A DNA stretch of 64,000 nt from Mesorhizobium sp. YM1C-6-2 (GTDB taxonomy: Bacteria > Pseudomonadota > Alphaproteobacteria > Rhizobiales > Rhizobiaceae): positions 124,001 through 188,000 of the forward strand of contig NZ_RCIZ01000004.1 of the NCBI RefSeq assembly GCF_003666685.1, written 5' to 3'. The stretch's first letter is position 1; each line of letters opens with the position of its first letter. The notes beneath the pieces are model-generated. The model had not been told where the DNA came from and did no database searches. It was given only the letters and a program-made list of their open reading frames with translations. A program made the position numbers and the translations under genes. Below, piece by piece: positions 53,536 through 60,398 of the stretch.

Positions 53536-54112
53536 CGCAACCGACCTTGACGATGGAGGGCAGCACGACGTCGGAGGCGCCGGTGCTGGACGCGATCGGC
53601 GTGTCGAAGAAGGTGAGCACGAGCGTCATCGGGCCGGTGCCCGAAAGCGCCAGCCAGTTGCCGGGGGCGGGATGGGCGCCGGCCGCGATCGACACGGAAT
53701 TGTCGGCGAGGCGAAGCACCTGGTAGGAGTGCAGCGCGCCCGAGCGCCGCGTGCCGGCGGAAATGACGGCGCCTGCCGGATCGGCGGCGTAGAGGGTCCA
53801 GAAGCGGGCAGAGGGCACCGGCCCCTCGATGCGGTAGCTGCATTCGCGCCGGAGCGCGCCGCCGTCGGAATCGCGCTGGGCGGAGAAGGAAAGCCCTTCG
53901 GCGCGGCCGAGCGTGAGCAACCCTTCGCGGGCGACGCGCGCGCGGGAGTAGGGGTCGGCGTCGAGCGTGCCCATCAGCGGGAAGGCGGTCCACTCGCCGA
54001 TGGTGACGGCGCCGACGCTTTCATTGGCCTTCAGCGTGTACCAGACGCTGGCGCCGCCCCCGACAATGGAGATGCAAAGCACGACGAAGGTGAGGAAGGC
54101 GGTTTTCAGCAT
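53528..54112 (-). CDS. DUF1214 domain-containing membrane protein
   Basis: Protein of 194 residues with an N-terminal membrane segment (TAFLTFVVLCISIVGGGASV) and a DUF1214-like periplasmic domain: IGEWTAFPLMGTLDADPYSR, ARVAREGLLTLGRAEGLSFS, RFWTLYAADPAG and a closing TFFDTPIASSTGASDVVLPS. Paired with DUF1254, which follows with an 8-nt overlap. DUF1254/DUF1214 proteins are often fused as exported proteins of unknown role. Likely one operon. Confidence 0.83.
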   Translation of the reverse strand: MLKTAFLTFVVLCISIVGGGASVWYTLKANESVGAVTIGEWTAFPLMGTLDADPYSRARVAREGLLTLGRAEGLSFSAQRDSDGGALRRECSYRIEGPVPSARFWTLYAADPAGAVISAGTRRSGALHSYQVLRLADNSVSIAAGAHPAPGNWLALSGTGPMTLVLTFFDTPIASSTGASDVVLPSIVKVGCDA

Positions 54113-54192
54113 GGATCGCCGGTTGGAACGAGCCGCTTCGGATAGCGCGGGGGCGACCTCGATGGCAAGCGGGACACGCCGGGCCGGTACGG

Positions 54193-56340
54193 CTAGAGCG
54201 CCGAAAGGGTTTCGGGTTCCGGCGGCGCGTCGATGACGGAAGAGTTCTTGAAGACGTCGGCGATGGCGCGCAGCGCCCTGGTGGTCGAGCCCGACAACAC
54301 CGGGCGCCGCTCGATGTCGCCGAGTTCGTCCTCCTGCTTCTTCTGCTTGGCCTCGGCCTTGGCGATGACCGTCGCGTCGACGAACGGATTTTCGATGCCG
54401 GGGATAGGCTTCAGGTCGACATTCTCGTGCGCGTAGGTCATCAGCCGGTTCCAGACCATCGCCGGCAGGGAACCACCGGTCATGCGGCGGGTGACGGAGA
54501 AGTCGTCATTGCCGAGCCAGACGGCGGCGAGATAGTTGCCGGTGTAGCCGATGTACCAGGCGTCGCGATAGGACTGCGTGGTGCCGGTCTTGCCGGCCGA
54601 GCGGATGGTGGGTAGGGCGGCGCGCCGCGCGGTGCCGCGCTCGGGTACCTGCACCATCATCGAGTTCATGTAGCCGACGGCGGTCGTCGAAAGCACGCGT
54701 TTGGGTGGCGTGGCATCCTTGTCCCAGTCGTAGAGCACGTCGCCAGAGCGCGTGAGGACCTGCGTGATGCCGTGGCGGAGCCCCGCCATGCCGTTGTTCT
54801 GGAAGACGCTGTAGCCCGTCGCTTGGTCGAGCACGGTCATGCCCGAGATGCCGAGCACCATGGTCTTGTGGGAGCTCACCGTCGATTCCACGCCCATCGC
54901 CTCGGCCATCGCCTTGATCGGCGGGATGTCCAGATAGTCCTTGGCGAGCCGGACCGGCACGGTGTTGATCGATTTCACCAAGGCGGTGGTGAGGTCCATG
55001 CCGCCGCCGTAGCTGCGCGCATAGTTCTTCGGCGCCCACTTGCCCCAGGTGATCGGCCCGTCGGACACGATCGAATCCGGCGTGAAGCCGTGCTCCATGG
55101 CGACCGCATAGACATAGGGTTTGAAGGAAGAGCCGGTCTGACGCAGCGCCTTGGTGGCGCGGTTGAACTGCGACTGGCCGTAGTCGCGCCCGCCGACCAT
55201 GGCGCGAACGGCGCCGCCGACCTCCATGACCACCACGGCGCCTTCGGTGACGCCGTATTCCTTGCCGTGCTGGCGAAGGTTGTACTCGACGGATTCCTCC
55301 GTCGCGCGCTGCAGGTTCATGTCGATCGTGGTGCGCGCGACCATCGAACGCACGCCGGACTTGGCCGTAAGCCGCTTCACTTCCTCGAACGCCCAGTCGA
55401 GGAAATAGTCGGGCGTGTTGCGGTCGCCGCGGTCGACGATGTCGGCGGGATGGAGCCGCGCCTGCAGCACCTGGCCGTCGGTCATGAAACCGCCCTGCAC
55501 GAGGTTGGTGAGAACGACGTTGGCGCGGGCGCGCGCCGCCGGCAGGTTGACGTGCGGCGCGTATTTGGCGGGCGCCTTGAAGAGACCGGCAAGCATGGCG
55601 GCTTCGGCGAGGTTGAGGTCCTTCACCGACTTGCCGAAATAGAAGTCGGCCGCAGCGGTGATGCCGAAGGTGCCGCCGCCCATATAGGCGCGGTCGAGAT
55701 AGAGCTGCAGGATTTCCTTCTTGGACAGGTTCATCTCGAGCCAGATGGCAAGGAAGGCTTCCTTGACCTTGCGCTCGATGGTGCGCTCGTTGGAGAGGAA
55801 GAGGTTCTTCGCAAGCTGCTGCGTCAGGCTGGAGCCGCCCTGCACGACGGAATTGGCGCGCATGTTCTCCGACATGGCGCGCAAGAGGCCGAGGAAGTCG
55901 ATGCCGTAATGCTCGAAGAAGCGGCGGTCCTCGGTGGCGAGCACCGCCTTGATGACATGGTCGGGCATCTCGTCGACGGGGATCGACTCGCGCTGGATGA
56001 TGCCGCGCTGGCCGATCTCGTTGCCCTGGCGATCAAGGAAGGTGACGGCGTAATCGTCCTGCGCGCGCCAGTTGCCTTCGGTCTCCTCGAAGGCTGGCAT
56101 GGCGAGCGCCAGCATGACCACGGAGCCAGCCGCGCCCATGGTGAAACCTTCGCCGAGGAGCTCGAAAAACACCCGTTTCCAGCCGGTGTAGCGGAAGCGG
56201 CGGAAGAAGATGGTGAACGTTTCCCAGATCTCGCTCGCCTTGAACCCGATCTCGTAGAATGCCGAGTCGATCCATGCGTCGATCGCCATCAGGCGCGTCG
56301 CTTTGGGGCTCTTCGGTTTGCGCGGCATGGGACGGTTCAT
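54193..56340 (-). CDS. Class A penicillin-binding protein 1A-type (transglycosylase/transpeptidase)
   Basis: Bifunctional peptidoglycan synthase of 715 residues. One membrane segment (GEGFTMGAAGSVVMLALAMP) precedes the glycosyltransferase domain with AVLATEDRRFFEHYGIDFLG, GGSSLTQQLAKNLFL and RKVKEAFLAIWLEMNLSK. The transpeptidase domain has the serine in GSSFKPYVYAVAM, the KSINT (SxN) motif and KTGTTQSYRDAW. The ATG at 56340 is chosen where a basic cytoplasmic tail (MNRPMPRKPKSPKATR) begins, although no strong ribosome site is seen; the frame is open 52 codons more. Confidence 0.9.
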   Translation of the reverse strand: MNRPMPRKPKSPKATRLMAIDAWIDSAFYEIGFKASEIWETFTIFFRRFRYTGWKRVFFELLGEGFTMGAAGSVVMLALAMPAFEETEGNWRAQDDYAVTFLDRQGNEIGQRGIIQRESIPVDEMPDHVIKAVLATEDRRFFEHYGIDFLGLLRAMSENMRANSVVQGGSSLTQQLAKNLFLSNERTIERKVKEAFLAIWLEMNLSKKEILQLYLDRAYMGGGTFGITAAADFYFGKSVKDLNLAEAAMLAGLFKAPAKYAPHVNLPAARARANVVLTNLVQGGFMTDGQVLQARLHPADIVDRGDRNTPDYFLDWAFEEVKRLTAKSGVRSMVARTTIDMNLQRATEESVEYNLRQHGKEYGVTEGAVVVMEVGGAVRAMVGGRDYGQSQFNRATKALRQTGSSFKPYVYAVAMEHGFTPDSIVSDGPITWGKWAPKNYARSYGGGMDLTTALVKSINTVPVRLAKDYLDIPPIKAMAEAMGVESTVSSHKTMVLGISGMTVLDQATGYSVFQNNGMAGLRHGITQVLTRSGDVLYDWDKDATPPKRVLSTTAVGYMNSMMVQVPERGTARRAALPTIRSAGKTGTTQSYRDAWYIGYTGNYLAAVWLGNDDFSVTRRMTGGSLPAMVWNRLMTYAHENVDLKPIPGIENPFVDATVIAKAEAKQKKQEDELGDIERRPVLSGSTTRALRAIADVFKNSSVIDAPPEPETLSAL

Positions 56341-56505
56341 GGTCGACGATTCACTCGGCGGCGTCCGGCTCGGGCTGCGATCGATACTGGAAAGCTTTGG
56401 AGGCGATTTCAGGGCGTAGCCCGCCTGCGCCCCGACCGCCGTCTTGTCACCGATTTTTGCCCCCGCGGCAAGGGGAATCAAGGGTTGTCGCGCCAAACCC
56501 GGCAG

Positions 56506-56700
56506 CTATTGCAAAGAAGGCACTGTCAGGCCGCCTCGCCGCCGGAAAACCCGAGGAGGGGCGCCGAATCGGTCCCGGAAGGCGGCGTTGAAGGTGGAAA
56601 GGTCGCCGAAACCAGCCTCATAAGCGATCGCCGAGACAGGGTCGCGGCTTGAGAGCAGGCCGAGCGCCGCCCGGCGGAGCCGCACGGTCAACAGCATGGC
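56506..56700 (-). pseudogene. AraC-family regulator remnant (C-terminal helix-turn-helix only)
   Basis: Only the last part of an AraC-type DNA-binding domain survives: LTVRLRRAALGLLSSRDPVS, AIAYEAGFGDLSTFNAAFRD and RFGAPPRVFRRRGG. The effector domain and first recognition helix are missing. Homology stops abruptly near 56695, exactly where a plus-strand TPR remnant begins. The open frame extends upstream to 56796 but only in shadow of that gene. It is a decayed gene cut by a deletion or rearrangement. Confidence 0.75.
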
Positions 56701-57317
56701 TTGCAATGAGCCACTGCGCGGCATGGGCGATGTGGGGAGAGGATATGCAGCTTCACCGCGCGACAGCCCTGAAGGCTGCCGATCGCGCGGGAGCACTCGA
56801 CATGGAAAATGCGGATGCGCGGATGATATTGGGCTACATCCACGCCTACGAAGGGGATCTCTCCCGCGCCGACATGGAGTTCGGCGAGGCCCTGCGTCTC
56901 AATCCCAACTATGCCGACGCCTGGGCCCTGCAGTCCGACCTGCGTGTCTTCCAGGGAAGGGCCGGGGAAGGGGTCGAAAGCGTCCAGAAGGCCTTCCGGC
57001 TCAACCCATATCCTCCACGAGTCTATTTTTGGGTGCTGGGCTTCGCCAACTATGCCGCGCGCCGTTATGAGGAGGCGATCGAGGCGATCGAGGCGTTGAA
57101 GCACGAAACGACTTATCGAACGGGCTCCCAGCGGGTGCTCGCCGCCAGCCTGGCGCAACTGGGCCGCCTCGACGAGGCGAAGGCGGAGGCTGCGCTGTTC
57201 CTTTCCGACAATCCCGGTTTCCAGGCCCGACGCTGGGCCGATATCCATCCGTTTCAGAATCCGGACGACCGGGAGCACTTTGTCGAAGGGTATCTCAAGG
57301 CTGGTTTGCCGAAATGA
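56690..57317 (+). pseudogene. TPR C-terminal remnant of an adenylate/guanylate cyclase-type gene
   Basis: The plus-strand frame from about 56690 reads AWLAMSHCAAWAMWGEDM, then TPR repeats (ADARMILGYIHAYEGDLSRA, FGEALRLNPNYADAWALQSD, FRLNPYPPRVYFWVLGFANY, RRYEEAIEAIEALKHET). This matches the C-terminal TPR half of cyclase-linked proteins, which normally have an N-terminal catalytic and long linker region. The 5' part is missing and the frame opens into the AraC remnant. The surviving 209 or so residues may not be expressed; an ATG at 56705 could initiate a short TPR protein. Confidence 0.7.
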
Positions 57318-57356
57318 GGCGCCCAGCGGGCAGGATGGGGTATCAAGAAAAATAGG

Positions 57357-57364
57357 AAAAAAGT
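57357..57364. repeat. Left 8-bp target-site duplication of the IS1595 element
   Basis: The octamer aaaaaagt directly precedes the left inverted repeat, and an identical copy follows the right inverted repeat at 59734-59741. Eight-base duplications are the known size for IS1595-family insertions. The identity suggests a fairly recent insertion. Confidence 0.88.
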
Positions 57365-57390
57365 CCTAATTATATACGTGACAAAGTACG
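57365..57390 (+). repeat. Left terminal inverted repeat of the IS1595 element
   Basis: Twenty-six bases, starting CCTAATTATATACG and ending TGACAAAGTACG. It matches the reverse complement of the right end at 25 of 26 positions; the mismatch is G here and T on the right at position 14. Confidence 0.9.
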
Positions 57391-57497
57391 ATTCGGCGGG
57401 TTATGATTCGTTTGCGTGACAGGCCGGAAACTGTGGAAAAAGAAAAGGTGTCAAGCGGGTTGGAATTTGGCTTGACATGATTCATGGTGGGCAGCGG

Positions 57498-57567
57498 TGG
57501 AGCTAGTCGGAATTGAACCGACCTTAGGTACTTGATGAGGGTCCCCGAAGGCGAACCTGCTAGCCCC
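57498..57567 (-). ncRNA. tRNA-like element inside the IS1595 passenger region
   Basis: On the minus strand GGGGCTA pairs with TAGCTCC as a 7-bp acceptor-like stem, extendable to 10 bp by the flanks. A T arm GTCGG-TTCAATT-CCGAC stands next to it, and the end reads ACCG rather than ACCA. A D-like GGT/ACC helix is possible, but no 5-bp anticodon stem with a 7-nt loop can be drawn in the 38 nt between. It is thus an acceptor/T-arm minihelix, perhaps a degenerate tRNA or a tmRNA-like tRNA domain. Upstream on the same strand is a further 7-bp hairpin, AGAGACC/GGTCTCT. Confidence 0.4.
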
Positions 57568-57792
57568 ACTACGACAGAGACCCGACGACGGTCTCTGAAG
57601 GCACCCATAGCGGGTAGCGCCAGCTAATGGGCCAAAAGGCGAGCCGGTGATCTTACGTGGGTGCAACCACTGGATCATCGGCGCTCGTCGCATTAGCCCT
57701 TCCAGCAAGAGGCGACTCGTTTTGTCCTGACAAGGATTCGTTTTGATCCTTGGCCGTTATTTTGCAGATTCCCCGAGAAATCGAGGTGGATA

Positions 57793-57942
57793 GTGGGGAA
57801 AGAGGACCAAAAGGCCGACGATAAGCGGTTCAACGACACGCTCAAGCGGATGCTGAAAACGCCGCCGAAGCCGCACGATAAAGCTGCTGACAAAGAGACT
57901 CGGAAGCAATCCCCCAAGTCTCCAAAGAAAGAGACTCGCTAA
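57793..57942 (+). CDS. Small basic protein of the IS passenger region
   Basis: A 49-residue product from a GTG preceded by GAGG at 6-nt spacing. It is very charged: VGKEDQKADDKRFNDTLKRM, then LKTPPKPHDKAADKETRK. The segment RFNDTLKRMLKTPPKPH resembles short proteins common on plasmids and prophages in this order, of unknown function. It has no signal or membrane segment. Codon use is less GC-rich than the chromosome. It is likely real given the ribosome site and recognisable core, but is too short for certainty. Confidence 0.6.
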   Translation: MGKEDQKADDKRFNDTLKRMLKTPPKPHDKAADKETRKQSPKSPKKETR

Positions 57943-57973
57943 TTTTGTAGCCTGTCGCTAAAACCCGAGAGTT

Positions 57974-58363
57974 ATGCTCAATGCCGATTCAAATTCAGGG
58001 GTCGGCTCTTGGTGGGGGCCGCTTCAACACATCAAGCTTGGGCCCGGCGTAGTGGGAAGAACCGCGCCGGTTGCTGTTGCATTGTTACTGGTGTTGGGGA
58101 TGGCGATTTTCGCCGTGAGGTCTGACCCTTGGATGGTTGTAGGCCTAGCCGCATGTGCGTTTCTGGCCGCTGGCTTATACATATGGAAGGCGTTCAACTA
58201 CGCGGAGAGTCATCCGAACCATTCAGTTTTGGATGGCGCCGAACTTGTCCGCTATCTCGAAGTTGAGCAGTCGGCAAAGTTGCCGCCTCCAACCATCGAC
58301 CTGACAGCGGAACCAACGTCTAACCCGGCCCCAACGCAAATTGGGACACCCGGTCATGGCTAA
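57974..58363 (+). CDS. Hypothetical membrane protein of the IS passenger region
   Basis: Protein of 129 residues with two hydrophobic helices (about 30-48, VAVALLLVLGMAIFAV, and 52-72, MVVGLAACAFLAAGLYIW) and a C-terminal Pro/Thr-rich tail ending TQIGTPGHG. It starts at an ATG after GAGAG. Its end overlaps the next gene by 8 nt, so both are probably translated together. It has no recognised family. Located between the tRNA-like element and a small Cas2-like protein. Confidence 0.65.
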   Translation: MLNADSNSGVGSWWGPLQHIKLGPGVVGRTAPVAVALLLVLGMAIFAVRSDPWMVVGLAACAFLAAGLYIWKAFNYAESHPNHSVLDGAELVRYLEVEQSAKLPPPTIDLTAEPTSNPAPTQIGTPGHG

Positions 58364-58649
58364 ACTGTACATGGTGACCGTGCGCTGGGTAAAAACACCG
58401 GCTAACCCAAAGTTGATCGATGAAGCTCTAACCCCGATAGCGCTGGACTGGATTAGGTTCCACGCATGGACTTGGCTCCTTTGGACGGAGAAATCTCCCG
58501 ACCAGATTACGAACACGATACGCCTTCGCCTAAAGCCGGAAGATCACCTTCTGGTCATGCCCATCGCGCCCGATGCATACGAAGGGTGGGCTCTGCCTTG
58601 GGTTTGGGACTGGATAAGACCCAAGATGGAAGAACTTAAGCGCCACTGA
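58356..58649 (+). CDS. Small ferredoxin-fold protein, Cas2/VapD-like by pattern
   Basis: A 97-residue protein starting MAKLYMVTVRWVK. Its pattern of an initial strand (KLYMVTVRW), a helix and strand (RFHAWTWLLWTEKSP), a helix (DQITNTIRLRL) and a strand (DHLLVMPIAPDAY) resembles Cas2/SinR/VapD-type ferredoxin-like proteins. There is no conserved early aspartate of active Cas2, so nuclease activity is unlikely. The ATG at 58356 is favoured over an upstream in-frame start because the fold begins there. The resemblance is from pattern only and needs a profile search. Confidence 0.5.
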   Translation: MAKLYMVTVRWVKTPANPKLIDEALTPIALDWIRFHAWTWLLWTEKSPDQITNTIRLRLKPEDHLLVMPIAPDAYEGWALPWVWDWIRPKMEELKRH

Positions 58650-58690
58650 TCTTTCGCTTGCGGATAGCTAACAGCCTTCGCGCTTTCTGC

Positions 58691-59671
58691 TTAGGCGTAA
58701 TCGGCTTCACCAATCCGCCGATAGGTAAGGCGCTTGCCTTCGATCATGGCAAGTAACTGGTCATGGCGCTCGCGGTCGGTGATCTTGAGCGCGGCGCGGC
58801 GATTGTAGCGGAAATCGAACTCGGCAAGATAGCGATGCAAATGTGCTTCGCCGCAATGCTGGTAGACACCAACCATGCCGCGCTTGAACACCGAAAATAC
58901 ATTCTCGATTGTGTTCGAATGCACGACAACATCGCCCTCGCGGCGGGCATATTCGCCAGCGGAATGTTTGGTGGTCTTGTGCGAGGCGTATTCCTCGCCG
59001 GTGCGGGTGTAGAGGCGGGACTCGTCGGTGTAGAGGGTGGAGGCGCGGTCAGCGTTGCGGACCAGAACGTCGCGAACGGTTTCCCTGTTGGCGTCGTTCA
59101 AATGGAACATGCGGGACTTGCCGCCGCGCTCGACCAGACCGACGACGATGCGCTTGTCAGCGCCGCCAGCCTTGCCCGACTTGGTAGGCGTAGCGATGCG
59201 GCCACGAGCGAGCTTACGAGGCGTCTCGCGCTTACCGATATACATCTCGTCGGCTTCGATGGTTTTGCCTTCGCCACCAAGCGGGCCGGACGAAGCAACG
59301 TCTTCCTTCATGGCTTCGCGGATACGATGCGCCATGAACCAGGCGGTCTTGTAGGTGACGCCAAGCATACGGTGAAGCTGATGGGCGCTCATGCCCTTCT
59401 TGGACGAAGCCATGAGGAAGGTAGCCAGCAGCCAGACGTTCAAGGCGATCTTGGAACGCTCGAATACGGTGCCAACGGTGACGGTGAACTGCTGGCGGCA
59501 TTCCATGCAGTTGTAGAGGCCGGGACGATGCGCCTTGCCTTCCATCTTGGTAATGCGCTCGCCGTCGATGTTGCCGCAATGCGGGCAGGACGGGCCATGC
59601 GGCCAACGCTGGGCTTCAAGATGCTCGCGGGCTGCGTCGGCGTCGGTGAAAATCGGGTGGTCGAGGCGCAT
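58691..59671 (-). CDS. IS1595 family transposase
   Basis: Transposase of 326 residues. An N-terminal zinc ribbon (CPHCGN and YNCMECRQQF, about 33-62) precedes helix-turn-helix residues (KGMSAHQLHRMLGVTYKTAW). The ISXO2-like catalytic domain has EADEMYIGKRE, YTDESRLYT and VHSNTIENVFSVFKRGMVGV, giving the acidic D-D-N/E set of this family. AAGGAG lies 9 nt upstream of the ATG. It reads toward the element's left end and is intact, so the element could be active. Confidence 0.93.
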   Translation of the reverse strand: MRLDHPIFTDADAAREHLEAQRWPHGPSCPHCGNIDGERITKMEGKAHRPGLYNCMECRQQFTVTVGTVFERSKIALNVWLLATFLMASSKKGMSAHQLHRMLGVTYKTAWFMAHRIREAMKEDVASSGPLGGEGKTIEADEMYIGKRETPRKLARGRIATPTKSGKAGGADKRIVVGLVERGGKSRMFHLNDANRETVRDVLVRNADRASTLYTDESRLYTRTGEEYASHKTTKHSAGEYARREGDVVVHSNTIENVFSVFKRGMVGVYQHCGEAHLHRYLAEFDFRYNRRAALKITDRERHDQLLAMIEGKRLTYRRIGEADYA

Positions 59672-59707
59672 ATCGGTAACTCCTTGGTTCTCTTATGAGT
59701 CCAAGGC

Positions 59708-59733
59708 CGTACTTTGTCAAGTATATAATTAGG
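59708..59733 (-). repeat. Right terminal inverted repeat of the IS1595 element
   Basis: Twenty-six bases, starting CGTACTTTGTCAAG and ending ATAATTAGG. It is the reverse complement of the left end with one difference. Transposase start lies 37 nt inside it. Confidence 0.9.
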
Positions 59734-59741
59734 AAAAAAGT
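59734..59741. repeat. Right 8-bp target-site duplication
   Basis: Octamer aaaaaagt, identical to the left copy at 57357-57364. The next bases, cc and TTGACG, begin the promoter of the terminase genes. Confidence 0.88.
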
Positions 59742-59743
59742 CC

Positions 59744-59772
59744 TTGACGCCGTGACGGTGGTCTGCTAGGAT
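59744..59772 (+). promoter_or_regulatory. Sigma-70-type promoter upstream of the terminase genes
   Basis: TTGACG, a 17-bp spacer and TAGGAT give a good -35/-10 pair on the plus strand, about 147 nt before the terminase small-subunit ATG. The IS1595 element ends 2 bp upstream of the -35 box, so the core promoter is intact but any upstream activator site is now separated by 2.4 kb. Confidence 0.65.
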
Positions 59773-59918
59773 TTCGCTATCGTCGGAAAATTGCGCGTGG
59801 TTGAGAGGATCGCGGCCGGGTCGCGCTGCTCTGCACCAGTCGTTGACGTCGCCTGTCCCCCTTTCGGGTCACCTTCCCCCGTGAACCGGGCGAAGGGAAA
59901 AAACTCAGGAGCATCAAG

Positions 59919-60398
59919 ATGATACGTAAGCCGCTCGCGCAGTGGCGGGCGATCCGCGCGCTCGTGGAAGACGCGCGACCGACCATCGAACTGGTCGCGC
60001 AGGCGACCGGCCGCTCGGCGCGCCGGATCGCGATCGAGGCGAAGCGCGCAGGCTGGGAACTCGATCGGGAGCCGGAGGAAGACATCGGCGGCAAGGTGCG
60101 GGAGGTCGCCCGCATGCTGCTCGCCCGAATCGAGGAGGCGGGCCGGACCGCGCTGGAAAACGGCGGCAAGATCAACAAGAGCGAAATCGAAACGCTGTCC
60201 CAGCTGATCAAGAGTCTCAACGGGCTGATCGGTATCGACGGAGGCAAGCGGGCCGAGGAAATCGCCAGAAAGAAGCAGATCAGGACGGATGAAGACCGGG
60301 CGGCGATCCTCGAACGGATCCACGAACGTATCGTCGAGCTTGCGCAGGAGCTCGCTGAAAAAATGGTGCGAGAGCGAGATCGGGCTGCACGGAGCTGA
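59919..60398 (+). CDS. Phage/GTA-type terminase small subunit-like protein
   Basis: A 159-residue helical protein. The N-terminus has a helix-turn-helix-like segment (ARPTIELVAQATGRSARRIA) as small terminases use to bind DNA, and the rest is long coiled-coil-like helices (EIETLSQLIKSLNGLIGIDG, then ERIHERIVELAQELAEKMVR). AGGAG precedes the ATG. It overlaps the large-subunit gene. By context it is the packaging-recognition subunit of a gene-transfer-agent or prophage module; the small-subunit family itself is too variable for certainty. Confidence 0.75.
   Translation: MIRKPLAQWRAIRALVEDARPTIELVAQATGRSARRIAIEAKRAGWELDREPEEDIGGKVREVARMLLARIEEAGRTALENGGKINKSEIETLSQLIKSLNGLIGIDGGKRAEEIARKKQIRTDEDRAAILERIHERIVELAQELAEKMVRERDRAARS

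Larger units (their letters stand above)
57365..59733. mobile_element. IS1595-family element with passenger genes (2369 bp)
   Basis: Bounded by 26-bp terminal inverted repeats, 57365-57390 and 59708-59733, that differ at one position, and by perfect 8-bp target duplications. The left end begins CCTAATTATATAC and the inside of each repeat ends in a TGACAAAGTACG motif. The transposase gene lies on the minus strand at the right end; about 1.2 kb of passenger DNA fills the left part, with three small plus-strand genes and a tRNA-like element. Simple IS1595 elements are near 1 kb, so this is an expanded, passenger-carrying version. Confidence 0.9.

Noticed and set aside
54772-56652. 626-codon plus-strand open frame opposite the penicillin-binding protein gene
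   Set aside because: Its length comes from lack of stops in the antisense frame; the opposite strand holds an unambiguous PBP with all catalytic motifs.
57498-57567. Full tmRNA (ssrA) gene
   Set aside because: No tag reading frame and no permuted two-piece layout is seen; only a tRNA-like end of about 70 nt is present.
57451-57708. Minus-strand open frame of 85 codons in the IS passenger region
   Set aside because: The segment VGSIPTSST is the usual false translation of a tRNA T arm and acceptor stem; no ribosome site or coding pattern supports a protein.
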